A stretch of 54,717 bases of DNA from contig NZ_APKE01000003.1 in assembly GCF_009835145.1 (NCBI RefSeq), positions 1-54,717 on the forward strand. Direction: 5' to 3'. The stretch's first letter is position 1. Every line of letters starts with the position of its first letter. This DNA is from Profundibacterium mesophilum KAUST100406-0324. Its GTDB lineage: Bacteria; Pseudomonadota; Alphaproteobacteria; Rhodobacterales; Rhodobacteraceae. Below are positions 44,232 through 53,602 of this stretch, piece by piece. The notes below the pieces were generated by a model. That model worked only from the letters and a program-made list of their open reading frames with translations. It was not told where the DNA came from and did no database searches. A program made the position numbers and the translations under genes.

Positions 44232-45359
44232 ATGACACGCATCTCCTTTTCCCTCTCAGCGACCGACGGGCGGGCCCGAACCGGCACCATCGCAACGCCC
44301 CGTGGCGAGATCCGAACCCCCGCCTTCATGCCCGTGGGCACGGCTGCCACGGTGAAGGCGATGCTGCCGGAAAGCGTACGCGAGACGGGTGCCGATATCC
44401 TTCTCGGCAACACCTATCACCTGATGCTGCGGCCGACGGCGGAGCGGATCGAGCGACGGGGCGGGCTGCACCGTTTCATGAACTGGGAGCGTCCCATCCT
44501 GACCGATTCGGGGGGGTTCCAGGTAATGAGCCTGTCGGGGCTGCGCAAGATGAGCGAGCAGGGCGTGACCTTCAAGAGCCATGTCGACGGCTCGCTGCAC
44601 GAGCTGACGCCAGAGCGTTCGATGGAGATCCAGAGGATGCTGGGCTCCGATATCGTGATGTGCTTCGACGAATGCACACCCTTCCCGGCGGAGGAGGGGG
44701 TGTCGCTGGAGAGCATGCGCATGTCGATGCGCTGGGCGCAGCGGTCGAAGGAGGCGTTCGGGGATCGTCCGGGTCATGCGCTTTTCGGCATCCAGCAGGG
44801 CAGCGTCTTTCGAGGCCAGCGCGAGGAGAGCGCCGAGGCGCTGCGCAAGATCGGCTTCGACGGCTACGCGGTGGGCGGTCTCGCCGTCGGCGAGGGCCAG
44901 GAGGCGATGTTCGACGTGCTCGACTACGCGCCGGACATGCTTCCCGAGGACAAGCCGCGCTATCTCATGGGGGTGGGCAAGCCCGACGATATCGTGGGGG
45001 CGGTCAAGCGTGGGATCGACATGATGGATTGTGTCCTGCCGTCGCGCTCGGGGCGCACCGGACAGGCATTCACGCGCAACGGGGTGGTGAATATCAAGAA
45101 CGCGCGCCACCAGGACGATCCGCGCCCGCTCGACGAGAACTGCGACTGCCCCGCCTGCCGGAATTACTCGCGCGCCTACCTGCATCATGTCTTCCGCGCG
45201 CAGGAGATGATCTCCGGCATGCTGCTGACATGGCACAACCTGCGATACTATCAGGACCTGATGGAAGGCTTGCGCGGGGCGATCGCGGTCGGGCAGTTCG
45301 ATGCCTTCGAGGCCGATTTCCACACTGCCCGTGCCGAAGGTGATATCCCGAGGCTCTGA
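44232..45359 (+). CDS. tgt: tRNA-guanine transglycosylase
   Basis: Exchanges the wobble guanine of GUN-anticodon tRNAs for preQ1 in queuosine synthesis. The 375-residue product has the same length as the E. coli enzyme. Visible residues are Asp92 in [10 protein letters not shown] (general acid/base), nucleophile Asp266 in [15 protein letters not shown] and the zinc set Cys304, Cys306, Cys309 and His335. ATG 44232 is the family start; in-frame upstream codons give no conserved residues, and the ribosome site is weak. Confidence 0.97.
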   Translation: MTRISFSLSATDGRARTGTIATPRGEIRTPAFMPVGTAATVKAMLPESVRETGADILLGNTYHLMLRPTAERIERRGGLHRFMNWERPILTDSGGFQVMSLSGLRKMSEQGVTFKSHVDGSLHELTPERSMEIQRMLGSDIVMCFDECTPFPAEEGVSLESMRMSMRWAQRSKEAFGDRPGHALFGIQQGSVFRGQREESAEALRKIGFDGYAVGGLAVGEGQEAMFDVLDYAPDMLPEDKPRYLMGVGKPDDIVGAVKRGIDMMDCVLPSRSGRTGQAFTRNGVVNIKNARHQDDPRPLDENCDCPACRNYSRAYLHHVFRAQEMISGMLLTWHNLRYYQDLMEGLRGAIAVGQFDAFEADFHTARAEGDIPRL

Positions 45360-45401
45360 CATGGCGCGCGCGTCTGCGGTCCGGGCGGCGCGCGCCGGCC
45401 T

Positions 45402-46076
45402 TCAGCCCCGGCGCGCGAGGCGGCGCAGAAACGAAAGCGCGAAGAGCCCGCCGCCGAGCAACGGGAGACCGGCTGGCAGCGGAACCGGCGCGATGCCGGC
45501 CAGGGGGGCGGCCTGATCGATGCGCATGTTGGCGTTGGCCGCCGTGTCGCTATGGGTCATGTCGCCGGGGCGCATTCCCGAGAAATAGCGGCGCACGGCG
45601 TGCGGATTGGAGGCGGACCCGACCAGGCCGGCCTCGTAGTTGGTATCCGTCGCGCTCAGGGCGGTGGTCGCGAAATCGACGATGAGCTCACCGCCCGCGA
45701 AGGAGAAGGATTCGGTCAGGGTGAATGTGACGTCGTAATTGCCGATCACGGTATCGCCGAGAATACCCTTGTCGGTGCGGGCCACGGTGACGAAGTCGTC
45801 GCCCGATCCCAGCGACAGGATGAGGTCGATCGGCATGTCGTTCACCCGCGCCATGTCGAAGGCGATCACATCCCCGGCGCGCAGATCGAGCGGCAGGATA
45901 TCGGAGTAGACGAAGCCCATGTGATCGCCGAACCGTCCGGGGCAGGAGAAGGGAATGCAATTCCACACATGCTCGGGCGCATCGCCGGCATAATCCGTGG
46001 TGGCGGCCCCGGCGACATGGGGGAAGGCCCCGAAGAGCGCCGCGGCGAGTAGGGCGGGGAAGGCGATACGGGACAT
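45402..46076 (-). CDS. VPLPA-CTERM sorting-domain protein
   Basis: 224 residues: signal peptide (about 1-24, ending VAGA), a beta-rich secreted body with several Asp-rich strands, and the C-terminal tripartite tag VPLPAGLPLLGGGLFALSFL plus RRLARRG. The tag is the VPLPA-CTERM signal handled by an exosortase in Rhodobacterales, usually linked to exopolysaccharide or envelope display. No exosortase is in the window. A second tagged protein is encoded at 47592-48233. The upstream gap carries a repeated TTAAGGTTAA motif. Confidence 0.88.
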   Translation of the reverse strand: MSRIAFPALLAAALFGAFPHVAGAATTDYAGDAPEHVWNCIPFSCPGRFGDHMGFVYSDILPLDLRAGDVIAFDMARVNDMPIDLILSLGSGDDFVTVARTDKGILGDTVIGNYDVTFTLTESFSFAGGELIVDFATTALSATDTNYEAGLVGSASNPHAVRRYFSGMRPGDMTHSDTAANANMRIDQAAPLAGIAPVPLPAGLPLLGGGLFALSFLRRLARRG

Positions 46077-46099
46077 TCGGCAAAGTCTCCTCTCGAGTA

Positions 46100-46189
46100 A
46101 AGGTTACCGAAGCGTTAACGCGCCGCCGTGTCATTTCAACTTGTAATAACCTTTAAGGTTAATGGGTTGAGGGGGTAAGTTAAGGTTAA
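46100..46189. promoter_or_regulatory. Cluster of TTAA-cored repeats in an AT-rich gap
   Basis: The 316-bp gap between the divergent VPLPA-CTERM gene and the OYE gene contains AAAGGTTACC (46100), the palindrome GCGTTAACGC (46112-46121), the inverted repeat TAACCTT/AAGGTTA (46147-46161), and TTAAGGTTAA twice (46153-46162 and 46180-46189). AAGGTTAAC recurs just before the OYE ATG (46381-46389). This looks like an operator array for one or both genes. Confidence 0.5.
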
Positions 46190-46392
46190 CGGGCGAGTCC
46201 GGGCTTGCCCCGACAACCGGTGCGGGCGGACCCTGACGCCGCGCTCGGCCCGGGCGGAGGGCGATCCGGACTCGGAGGCATATCCGCAGTGCCGTTTCGC
46301 GCTCTGGCGCACAGAGGCTGCGCCGGGCGGGGGCTTGATCGAGGGCGGCGAGCCTTTAGATCGACAGTTCAGCATAATGGAAGGTTAACTTC

Positions 46393-47496
46393 ATGACCGA
46401 GAAACTCTTCACCCCCGTCACGATCGGCGCGCTCGATCTCAAGAACCGGATCGTGATGGCCCCGCTCACCCGCAACCGTGCCAGCGCCGAGGGCGATGCG
46501 CCCCATGACCTGCACGTCACCTATTACACGCAGCGTGCCGGCGCCGGCCTCATCATCACCGAGGCGACGCAGATCAGCCCCGAGGGCAAGGGCTACGTCC
46601 AGACGCCGGGCATCTACACGGACGAGCAGATCGCCGGTTGGAAGAAGGTGACCGAGGCGGTCCATGCCAAGGGCGGCAAGATCATCCTGCAGCTTTGGCA
46701 CGTCGGACGCATCTCGCATGTCTCCCTGCAACCCGGTGGCCAGGCCCCCGTCGCCCCTTCGGCGATCAATGCCGGCGGCCAGACGGTGACGCAGGATGGC
46801 TTCGTCGACACCTCCGATCCGCGCGCGCTCGAAACCTCCGAGATCCCGCGCCTCATCGAGGATTACCGCAAGGCCGCCGAGAATGCGAAGGCCGCCGGGT
46901 TCGACGGCGTCGAGATCCATGCGGGCAATGGCTACCTTCTGGACCAGTTCCTGCGCGATGGTGCGAACAAGCGCGATGACCAGTATGGCGGCAGCATCGA
47001 GAACCGCGCGCGTCTGGTGCTCGAAGTGACCGAGGCCGTCTGCTCCGTCTGGGGCGGCGATCGCGTCGGCATCCGCATCTCGCCGTTCTCCGGGTTCAAC
47101 AACCTCGAGGACAGCGACCCGCAGCCGCTCTTCGAGCACCTGGTGAAGGGGTTGGATCGGTTCGGGCTTGCCTATCTGCATGTCATCGAGGGCGATACCG
47201 GGGCCGGGCGCACGCTCGAGACCGGGCAGAGCGTCGCGGCGATGCGCAAGCTCTTCAACGGCGCCTACATGGCAAACAACTGCTACGGTCGCGAGGATGC
47301 GATCGCCACGGTCGATGCCGGCGAGGCCGATCTGGTGGCGTTCGGGCGTCCCTACATCGCCAATCCCGATCTCGCCGAGCGGCTCGAGAAGAATGCCGAG
47401 CTCAACGAGGGAGATCAGAGCACCTTCTACGGTGGCGGCGCCGAAGGGTATGTCGACTATCCGTTCATGGATGGCAGCGTCCGCGACGCGGCCTGA
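46393..47496 (+). CDS. Alkene reductase, Old Yellow Enzyme family
   Basis: 367-residue FMN-dependent ene-reductase (NemA/XenB type), reducing activated double bonds or nitro groups with NAD(P)H. Motifs are MAPLTRNRA, QLWHVGRISH, the substrate-binding His and Asn in GVEIHAGNGYLLDQFLRD, the Tyr of that loop (GANKRDDQYGGS), and GRPYIANPDLAERL. It is commonly induced by electrophiles through a local repressor, but no such gene adjoins it; the TTAA repeats upstream are the only regulatory candidate. A strong terminator follows. Confidence 0.95.
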   Translation: MTEKLFTPVTIGALDLKNRIVMAPLTRNRASAEGDAPHDLHVTYYTQRAGAGLIITEATQISPEGKGYVQTPGIYTDEQIAGWKKVTEAVHAKGGKIILQLWHVGRISHVSLQPGGQAPVAPSAINAGGQTVTQDGFVDTSDPRALETSEIPRLIEDYRKAAENAKAAGFDGVEIHAGNGYLLDQFLRDGANKRDDQYGGSIENRARLVLEVTEAVCSVWGGDRVGIRISPFSGFNNLEDSDPQPLFEHLVKGLDRFGLAYLHVIEGDTGAGRTLETGQSVAAMRKLFNGAYMANNCYGREDAIATVDAGEADLVAFGRPYIANPDLAERLEKNAELNEGDQSTFYGGGAEGYVDYPFMDGSVRDAA

Positions 47497-47539
47497 CCCA
47501 GGCGTCCGGTCCAGCCTGGATCGACCGGGGGTTTCAAGG

Positions 47540-47572
47540 GGGCGGCACGCAACGGGCGTGCCGCCCTTTTTT
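47540..47572 (+). terminator. Intrinsic terminator after the OYE gene
   Basis: An 11-bp perfect stem (47540-47550 with 47556-47566, GGGCGGCACGC/GCGTGCCGCCC), a 5-base loop and a T6 tract at 47567-47572. It lies between convergent genes, and its purine flank may let it act in both directions. Confidence 0.85.
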
Positions 47573-47591
47573 CGTGGCGGCGGCCGCCGTT

Positions 47592-48233
47592 TCAGGCGCG
47601 TTTGCGGGTCAGCAGTCCGAGCATCGCCACGCCGGCGATCAGCAGCGGGAATCCGGCTGGCAGCGGGATCGGGGCTGGAATGACATTGTCGGAAAAGCCG
47701 ACCGAGACGTTATCGGCGACCTCGTACACGTCCACCGGCTCGCCGATAAGGCGGACCCGGTCGAAGCCGGCGGCCGTCAGGCCCAGGAAACCCCCACTGT
47801 TCGGTGCGATGTCGCCCATCACGGAGGCGACCAGGGACGTTCCGGCATAGGCATGAAGGCTGTATGCCACCGGTGCAGAGCCTTGCGCTCCGCCCCCGAG
47901 ATTCTGAAAAATGTCGGTTCCGAAGGCAGTGAAAGTGCCGCCGAGATCGAAATCGAGCCAGTCCGACAGTGGGAAGTTGCTGCCGATGGCCTGGGTGGGA
48001 TTGGACGATTGGCCCGGCGACGCGGTGTAGAGATCATTTGCATCAGACGAGACGGTCAGTCCGGTGCCCAACGTGAAGGGCGGATTGAGCGGAGCGGGCA
48101 GCGTTTCGAAATCCTCCGTGAAGCTCAGGGTAATGGCGTTCAGGAAGGTGGTGCGGTCGGTATATGTGACGGCCCCGGCGGCGGTCGTGAAACCGATGAC
48201 CAGTGCGGAGGCGAAAGTGAGAAGACCCCTCAT
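47592..48233 (-). CDS. VPLPA-CTERM sorting-domain protein (second copy)
   Basis: 213 residues with a signal peptide (about 1-21, ending AAGA), a secreted beta domain containing VTYTDRTTFLNAI, FEDFETLPA-like and DWLDFDLGGTFTAFGTDIF segments, as in PEP-CTERM-type extracellular proteins, and the tag IPLPAGFPLLIAGVAMLGLL with basic end TRKRA. ATG 48233 follows AGGAG. Its body is unrelated to the first tagged protein, but both should be substrates of the same exosortase. Confidence 0.88.
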   Translation of the reverse strand: MRGLLTFASALVIGFTTAAGAVTYTDRTTFLNAITLSFTEDFETLPAPLNPPFTLGTGLTVSSDANDLYTASPGQSSNPTQAIGSNFPLSDWLDFDLGGTFTAFGTDIFQNLGGGAQGSAPVAYSLHAYAGTSLVASVMGDIAPNSGGFLGLTAAGFDRVRLIGEPVDVYEVADNVSVGFSDNVIPAPIPLPAGFPLLIAGVAMLGLLTRKRA

Positions 48234-48448
48234 GGCATTTCTCCTGGTTGGATTGCGCTGTGTTGAATCACTCTGAAAAGCCGCGCGACGGGGTGGGCGG
48301 CTGTACACAATGATGCGACAATACCACAAACCCGCCGAATTTTCGATTGCGAAGGCGCGTTTGTCTCCCCGGCAAACCGGGCATCGAGCGGCGTCTATTG
48401 TATCGCGCGGAACGCACGGGCAGGGTGCCGCGAACACAGTCGCACATG

Positions 48449-48477
48449 CTTGAACAGGCAGCTTCGCGCCCCCAAAT
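48449..48477 (+). promoter_or_regulatory. Sigma-32 (RpoH)-type promoter of lon
   Basis: CTTGAAC (48449-48455) and CCCCAAAT (48470-48477) are spaced 15 bp from CTTGAA to CCCC, close to the RpoH consensus CTTGAA and CCCCATNT. Transcription would begin near 48485, about 60 bases before the lon ATG, consistent with heat-shock control of lon. The rest of the 314-bp gap before lon shows no other clear element except the leader hairpin. Confidence 0.7.
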
Positions 48478-48490
48478 AGCAAGATATCGG

Positions 48491-48530
48491 AAAGGGCCAC
48501 AGGTCGCCGTGATCGGGACGGGGCCCTTTT
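48491..48530 (+). promoter_or_regulatory. Terminator-like hairpin in the lon leader
   Basis: AAAGGGCC (48491-48498) pairs with GGCCCTTT (48522-48529) around a 23-base loop and is followed by one more T. It lies within the predicted lon leader, ending 18 bases before the ATG and close to the AAGGA site. It could attenuate transcription or melt with temperature to expose the ribosome site (inference). Confidence 0.5.
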
Positions 48531-48547
48531 GCCAAGAAGGAAAATAC

Positions 48548-50956
48548 ATGACCGAGCAAACACGACCCTCCTATCCGGTGCTGCCCTTGCGCGACATCGT
48601 GGTGTTTCCGCACATGATCGTTCCGCTTTTCGTGGGCCGCGAGAAATCGGTGCGCGCGCTTGAGGAGGTCATGGCCGACGACAAGCAGATCCTGCTGTCG
48701 AGCCAGATCGATGCGGGCGTCGATGACCCGGATGCCGATGGCATCTATCGCACCGGTGTGCTGGCCAACGTCCTGCAGCTGCTCAAGCTTCCCGACGGAA
48801 CCGTGAAGGTTCTCGTGGAAGGGCGCGAGCGTGTACGCATCGCCGAGTTCATCGAGAATGACAGCTACTTCGAGGCCCGTGCCGAGAGCCTTGATGAAGA
48901 AGCGGGCGAGCAGGAAACCGTCGACGCGCTGGTCCGTTCGGTGGCCGGCGAGTTCGAGCGCTACGCCAAGATCAAGAAGAACATCCCCGAAGAGGCGCTC
49001 GCGGCCGTCGGGGAGACCCGCGAGCCGGCGAAGCTTGCCGACCTGGTGGCCGGGCACCTTGGCGTCGAGGTCGAGCAGAAGCAACAGCTGCTCGAGACCC
49101 TTTCCGTCGCCGAGCGGCTCGAGAAGGTCTATGGCCTGATGCAGGGCGAGATGAGCGTCCTGCAGGTCGAGAAGAAGATCAAGACCCGCGTCAAGAGCCA
49201 GATGGAGCGCACCCAGCGCGAATACTACCTCAACGAACAGATGAAGGCGATCCAGAAGGAGCTGGGTGATGGCGAGGAGGGGGCCGGCGAAGTCGCCGAG
49301 CTCGAGAAGCGCATCGCCGAGACCAAGCTTTCAAAGGAGGCGCGCGAGAAGGCCGAGGCCGAGCTCAAGAAGCTCAAGAACATGAGCCCGATGAGCGCCG
49401 AAGCCACCGTCGTGCGCAACTATCTCGACTGGCTGCTCGGGATTCCGTGGGGCGAGAAGTCCCGCGTCAGCAAGGACCTGGCGAAGGCCGAGAAGATCCT
49501 CGATGACGATCATTACGGGCTTGAGAAGGTCAAGGAGCGGATTGTCGAGTATCTCGCCGTGCAGCAGCGCAGCAAGAAGCTCAAGGGGCCGATCCTGTGC
49601 CTTGTCGGACCTCCGGGTGTCGGCAAGACGTCGCTGGGCAAGTCGGTAGCCAAGTCCACGGGGCGCGAGTTCATCCGCATCTCGCTCGGCGGCGTGCGCG
49701 ACGAGAGCGAGATCCGGGGGCACCGCCGGACCTATATCGGCTCGATGCCTGGCAAGATCATCCAGGCGCTGAAGAAGGCCAAGACCACCAACCCGCTCAT
49801 CCTGCTCGACGAGATCGACAAGATGGGGCAGGACTTCCGCGGTGATCCGGCTTCCGCGATGCTGGAGGTGCTCGATCCCGAGCAGAACGGCACTTTCGTC
49901 GATCACTATCTCGAGGTGGAATACGACCTGTCGAACGTGATGTTCCTGACGACGGCGAACTCCTACAATATGCCCGGCCCGCTTCTGGACCGGATGGAGA
50001 TCATCCCGCTCGCCGGCTACACCGAGGACGAGAAGCGCGAGATCGCCAGGCAGCACCTGATCGGAAAGCAGGTCAAGAACCACGGCCTCAAGAAGGGCGA
50101 GTTCGAGCTGAGCGAGACGGCGCTTCAGGAAGTGATCCGGACCTACACGCGCGAGGCGGGTGTGCGGAACCTCGAGCGCGAGATCGCGAAGATCGCCCGC
50201 AAGGCGGTGACGCAGATCGTGCGCAAGCAGACCGACAAGGTCGAGGTGACGCCCGAGAACCTGGGTGACTTCCTCGGGGTGCCCAAGCATCGCTACGGTC
50301 TTGCCGAGGAGGAGGACCAGATCGGTGTCGTCACGGGGCTGGCCTATACGAGCGTTGGCGGCGAGTTGCTGTCCATCGAGGCGCTCAGGCTGCCGGGCAA
50401 GGGCCGGATGAAGACGACCGGCAAGCTCGGGGACGTGATGAAGGAATCGATCGACGCGGCATCGAGCTACGTCCGTTCGATCAGCCCCAAGATCGGGGTT
50501 AAGCCGCCGCGCTTCGACAAGCTCGACATCCATGTGCACGTTCCCGACGGGGCAACCCCGAAAGACGGCCCCAGCGCCGGTCTGGCCATGGTGACGTCGA
50601 TCGTTTCGGTGCTCACGCAGATCCCGGTTCGCAAGGATATCGCGATGACGGGCGAGGTCAGCTTGCGCGGCAATGCGATGCCGATCGGCGGCCTCAAGGA
50701 GAAGCTGCTCGCGGCCCTGAGGGGCGGCATCAAGACGGTGCTCATCCCGGTGGAGAACGAGAAGGACCTCGCGGACATTCCTGACAACGTGAAGAAGGGC
50801 ATGACGATCATCCCGGTCAAGCACGTCTCGGAGGTTCTCGAGCATGCGCTGGTGCGCAAGCCCGAGCCGATCGAGTGGGATGCCGAGGCGGAAGAGGCCG
50901 CGGCGGCCGCGGCGGCCAAGTCGTCGGAGGCGGGCACCGGCGCAACCGCGCACTGA
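48548..50956 (+). CDS. lon: ATP-dependent protease Lon
   Basis: 802-residue AAA+ serine protease that degrades misfolded and regulatory proteins. The N-terminal substrate domain (about 8-205) begins [15 protein letters not shown], a coiled coil spans about 205-280, Walker A is GPPGVGKT (354-361) and Walker B includes [11 protein letters not shown]. The C-terminal protease domain has Ser676 in KDGPSAGLA and Lys719 in [13 protein letters not shown] 48548 follows AAGAAGGA. Preceded by a sigma-32-type promoter and leader hairpin, followed by a 12-bp-stem terminator. The Ala/Glu-rich tail is common. Confidence 0.98.
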   Translation: MTEQTRPSYPVLPLRDIVVFPHMIVPLFVGREKSVRALEEVMADDKQILLSSQIDAGVDDPDADGIYRTGVLANVLQLLKLPDGTVKVLVEGRERVRIAEFIENDSYFEARAESLDEEAGEQETVDALVRSVAGEFERYAKIKKNIPEEALAAVGETREPAKLADLVAGHLGVEVEQKQQLLETLSVAERLEKVYGLMQGEMSVLQVEKKIKTRVKSQMERTQREYYLNEQMKAIQKELGDGEEGAGEVAELEKRIAETKLSKEAREKAEAELKKLKNMSPMSAEATVVRNYLDWLLGIPWGEKSRVSKDLAKAEKILDDDHYGLEKVKERIVEYLAVQQRSKKLKGPILCLVGPPGVGKTSLGKSVAKSTGREFIRISLGGVRDESEIRGHRRTYIGSMPGKIIQALKKAKTTNPLILLDEIDKMGQDFRGDPASAMLEVLDPEQNGTFVDHYLEVEYDLSNVMFLTTANSYNMPGPLLDRMEIIPLAGYTEDEKREIARQHLIGKQVKNHGLKKGEFELSETALQEVIRTYTREAGVRNLEREIAKIARKAVTQIVRKQTDKVEVTPENLGDFLGVPKHRYGLAEEEDQIGVVTGLAYTSVGGELLSIEALRLPGKGRMKTTGKLGDVMKESIDAASSYVRSISPKIGVKPPRFDKLDIHVHVPDGATPKDGPSAGLAMVTSIVSVLTQIPVRKDIAMTGEVSLRGNAMPIGGLKEKLLAALRGGIKTVLIPVENEKDLADIPDNVKKGMTIIPVKHVSEVLEHALVRKPEPIEWDAEAEEAAAAAAAKSSEAGTGATAH

Positions 50957-50977
50957 GCCCTCTTGAGCATGTGATCG

Positions 50978-51006
50978 AAGGGGCCGGCCGCCATGGCCGG
51001 CCCCTT
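50978..51006 (+). terminator. Terminator hairpin after lon
   Basis: AAGGGGCCGGCC (50978-50989) and GGCCGGCCCCTT (50995-51006) form a perfect 12-bp stem with a 5-base loop, 21 bp after the lon stop. The T tract is weak, but the stem is very stable. The 215-bp gap to the next stop holds nothing else I can identify. Confidence 0.65.
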
Positions 51007-51171
51007 GCCGTTTGCGCGGCCTTGATGCGGGCCCGGCGCAGGATTGCGAGGATTGCCATTGCCGCGCTGGCATTTCGATTGCCGTCTGCGGAGAAGACCG
51101 ATCCACGGTCCCTAGGGCCCGGGAGAAGCAAGGGCGGCGTCCGCTCTGGGCCGGCTCTGCTATCGGGGGCG

Positions 51172-52032
51172 TCACCCCTTTCGGAACATGACGACGTTGC
51201 CGGCGCAGGCGAGCGCCACGCCGAGGATCGCCGGCGCCGTCCATTGGTAATCCTCGAGCATGGTCGAAGCGGTAAGCGCGACGATGGGGAAGAGGACCGT
51301 CGCATAGCCGGCCCTTGCCGATCCGATTCGGCTTATGAGCATCAGGTAGGTCGTGAAGCCGATGACCGACCCGATCACGCCAAGATATGCGAGCGCGATC
51401 CAGTAGCTCTCCCGCATTGGCAAGCCGAGAGGCTGCCCTGTCATCGTGACGATGAGCAGCAGGCACAGCGCGCCGATCGCCATACCCCACGCATTGGCCG
51501 TGACGGGCGCAACGCCCAGCATGCTGTTGCGCCGCGATGCCATGTTGCCAAGGGAGAACAGCATGGTCCCCAGAAACGCCCAGGCGATGCCGCGCAGGGT
51601 GGCAGGGTCGACCGCCACCGCGACATCGTTCCAGAAGAGCAGGACCAGGCCGCCGACACCCAGGCTCCCCGCCAGGATAGTCCGTCCATCGACGGGATCG
51701 CCGAAGAAGAGCCGTGCGTTGATGGCGTTCAAGATCGAGGCCAGGGAGAAGATGACCGAGACCAGGCCTGACGGGATCAACGACGTGGCCATGTAGATGC
51801 CGATGAAGTTGAAGCAGAAAAGGCATAGCGCCTGCACGACGACGAACCGCCAGCGGGCGGGCCACCGCAGCCGGCCGAGAGCCGCCAATCCTGCCAGCAT
51901 GACAACACTGGCAAGAGCGAAGCGGTAGAAGATCGAGACGGTAACGGCCACCTCTCCAACCTGTGCGGCAATGGCGATCCAGGTCGTTCCCCAGATCAGG
52001 ACGGTGGCGACGAACAAGAACGGCGTATTCAT
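51172..52032 (-). CDS. DMT-superfamily transporter (EamA)
   Basis: 286-residue inner-membrane protein with about ten hydrophobic segments arranged as two EamA repeats (WGTTWIAIAAQVGEVAVTVSIFYRFAL at the start of the first, and AWAFLGTMLFSLGNMASRRN opening the second). Typical of metabolite or drug exporters; substrate unknown. ATG 52032 has GGGAG eight bases upstream. It is divergent from an AraC regulator gene with about 115 bp between starts, a layout that suggests the regulator controls it. Confidence 0.92.
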   Translation of the reverse strand: MNTPFLFVATVLIWGTTWIAIAAQVGEVAVTVSIFYRFALASVVMLAGLAALGRLRWPARWRFVVVQALCLFCFNFIGIYMATSLIPSGLVSVIFSLASILNAINARLFFGDPVDGRTILAGSLGVGGLVLLFWNDVAVAVDPATLRGIAWAFLGTMLFSLGNMASRRNSMLGVAPVTANAWGMAIGALCLLLIVTMTGQPLGLPMRESYWIALAYLGVIGSVIGFTTYLMLISRIGSARAGYATVLFPIVALTASTMLEDYQWTAPAILGVALACAGNVVMFRKG

Positions 52033-52147
52033 GCGATAGCTCCCTCTGGGACCTTGTAGCCGACGTCCCATGAAGGCCATTGCAGGATCTTGCGGTGAAA
52101 TTGTGCGGCGGCATGGCGCGGCTTCCCGGCGCAGGCTACGGGATGGC

Positions 52148-52987
52148 ATGACTAGGACCATTCGCGACTTTCTCGGGTCTTCTCCCGCTGCCCGGGCCAC
52201 GGCCTCACTCGCCATGGGCGCGGAGACCAGTGCCGCGATATGGGAGAACAGCCATGATCGGATCAGCTATACCGCCCCGCGCGGTCACGCCTTCAGCTAT
52301 TATCTCGAAGGCGGCACGGGCACGCGCCGGCTTGATGTGAGCCCGAGAACGGGGCGGCCCGGCGTGGTCTGCATCATGCCCGAGGGCCAGACCTCGGAAT
52401 GGGAAATCACGACACCTTTCCGATTCGTGCACCTCTACATACCGGATAACCGGTTGAGAGCTGCATTCGCGCAGGTGCATGATTGCGATGCACGCCGGAT
52501 GGACCTGCCGGAGCTGACCTTCGACGAAGGGCGAGAACTCGCCTTGCCCCTCGTGCAGTTGTCGCAGGCGGCCCGGTGCCAGGACATCCTGCTGGCGGAT
52601 GCCGCGCTCTCGGACCTGGTGGGGCGGTTGGGCAAGCGCGCGATTGCCGTGAAGGGCGGGCTTCCCGTGCGTCAGTTGCGACGGATCGACGAATGGATCG
52701 ATGCCCATCTCGAGGATCGGATCCGCCTTGCCGATATCGCGCACCTGGCCGATCTCTCCCCGTTCCACCTGCATCGGATGTTCCGGATGACGCGCGGGAT
52801 TGCGTTGCATGGCTGGGTGACGAACCGGCGGATCACGCGGGCGAAGAAAATGCTCGAAGGATCATCCCCCCTCATCGAGATCGCGCATGCCTGCGGCTTT
52901 TCTAGCCAGAGCCATTTCTCGAGGGTCTTCAAGGAGCAGACATCCATGACGCCCAGCGCCTATCGTGCGGTGCGGCGCGGGCCGTAG
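52148..52987 (+). CDS. AraC-family transcriptional regulator
   Basis: 279 residues from ATG 52148. The N-terminal cupin-like sensor part (about 30-130) precedes the C-terminal double helix-turn-helix: IRLADIAHLADLSPFHLHRMFRMTRG and PLIEIAHACGFSSQSHFSRVFKEQTSMTPSAYR. An upstream ATG at 52070 would add 26 residues but would use up most of the shared promoter space, so I prefer the shorter form. Probably regulates the divergent exporter gene; effector unknown. Confidence 0.88.
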   Translation: MTRTIRDFLGSSPAARATASLAMGAETSAAIWENSHDRISYTAPRGHAFSYYLEGGTGTRRLDVSPRTGRPGVVCIMPEGQTSEWEITTPFRFVHLYIPDNRLRAAFAQVHDCDARRMDLPELTFDEGRELALPLVQLSQAARCQDILLADAALSDLVGRLGKRAIAVKGGLPVRQLRRIDEWIDAHLEDRIRLADIAHLADLSPFHLHRMFRMTRGIALHGWVTNRRITRAKKMLEGSSPLIEIAHACGFSSQSHFSRVFKEQTSMTPSAYRAVRRGP

Positions 52988-53137
52988 TCATCATCGGGCG
53001 CGCGCCCGGGGTCGATTTTCTTCAGGATGGCGCCGATCCTGGCCGGCTCGATCCCGAGACTTTGAAAGGGGCCGGCCCCGCCGCATTCGGGCGCGGCATC
53101 TGCAGGGCGCACGCTGGCGGGGCGGGGCAATCAAGGC

Positions 53138-53166
53138 TTGCACGCGGAATGTGCCCAAGGTAATGA
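53138..53166 (+). promoter_or_regulatory. Sigma-70 promoter of tRNA-Val(CAC)
   Basis: TTGCAC (53138-53143), a 17-bp spacer and TAATGA (53161-53166) lie so that transcription would start a few bases before the tRNA at 53177. The tight spacing is typical for tRNA genes. Confidence 0.65.
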
Positions 53167-53176
53167 GCGCGCCAAC

Positions 53177-53251
53177 GGGTGATTAGCTCAGTGGTAGAGC
53201 GCTTCGTTCACATCGAAGATGTCAGGGGTTCAAATCCCTTATCACCCACCA
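53177..53251 (+). tRNA. tRNA-Val (anticodon CAC)
   Basis: A complete 75-base cloverleaf including an encoded CCA end. The acceptor arm is GGGTGAT/ATCACCC, the anticodon stem CTTCG/CGAAG holds the loop TTCACAT with anticodon CAC (reads GUG), and the T arm is AGGGG-TTCAAAT-CCCTT. Only 51 bases separate it from a second valine tRNA. Confidence 0.96.
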
Positions 53252-53302
53252 TTTTCCCGTCACGCGGCAGTCTTTCGCCGCGATGATGGCGCCGGCCGGG
53301 CC

Positions 53303-53378
53303 GGGTGGTTAGCTCAGTTGGTAGAGCGTTTCGTTTACACCGAAAATGTCGGGGGTTCGAGCCCCTCACCACCCACCA
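53303..53378 (+). tRNA. tRNA-Val (anticodon TAC)
   Basis: A complete 76-base cloverleaf with encoded CCA. The acceptor arm is GGGTGGT/ACCACCC, the anticodon stem TTTCG/CGAAA holds the loop TTTACAC with anticodon TAC (reads GUA and related codons), and the T loop is TTCGAGC. It is closely similar to the CAC tRNA upstream and probably transcribed with it. Confidence 0.96.
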
Positions 53379-53602
53379 GCCTTGCATCCCTCATCCCCTG
53401 CCGTGCCTTTCAGGACCGACCGGTCTGCCTCATCGCGTTGCGTGAGGTGCGGGCAGGGCGGCCGGTACGATCGGCTTTCCTCAAGACCTGACCGGCAGGG
53501 TTCGCCTCTCATCACATACCATTGCGGCATGCTCGCCGTGGGGCGTCTCGGACGGGCGCACCGGCGGCGGCGTGACGGATGGCAACGAGGGGAATCACGC
53601 AG

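Noticed and set aside
46147-46189. CtrA binding sites in the TTAA-rich gap
   Set aside because: The TTAA elements are spaced by 2 or 17 bases, not the 7 required for the CtrA box.
49331-52114. 927-codon minus-strand frame opposite lon and across the DMT gene
   Set aside because: Shadow of the lon and transporter codon bias; it runs through the lon terminator and has no recognisable domain.
53177-53378. rRNA operon or larger tRNA array
   Set aside because: Only the two valine tRNAs are present; flanking DNA shows no rRNA signature or further cloverleaf.
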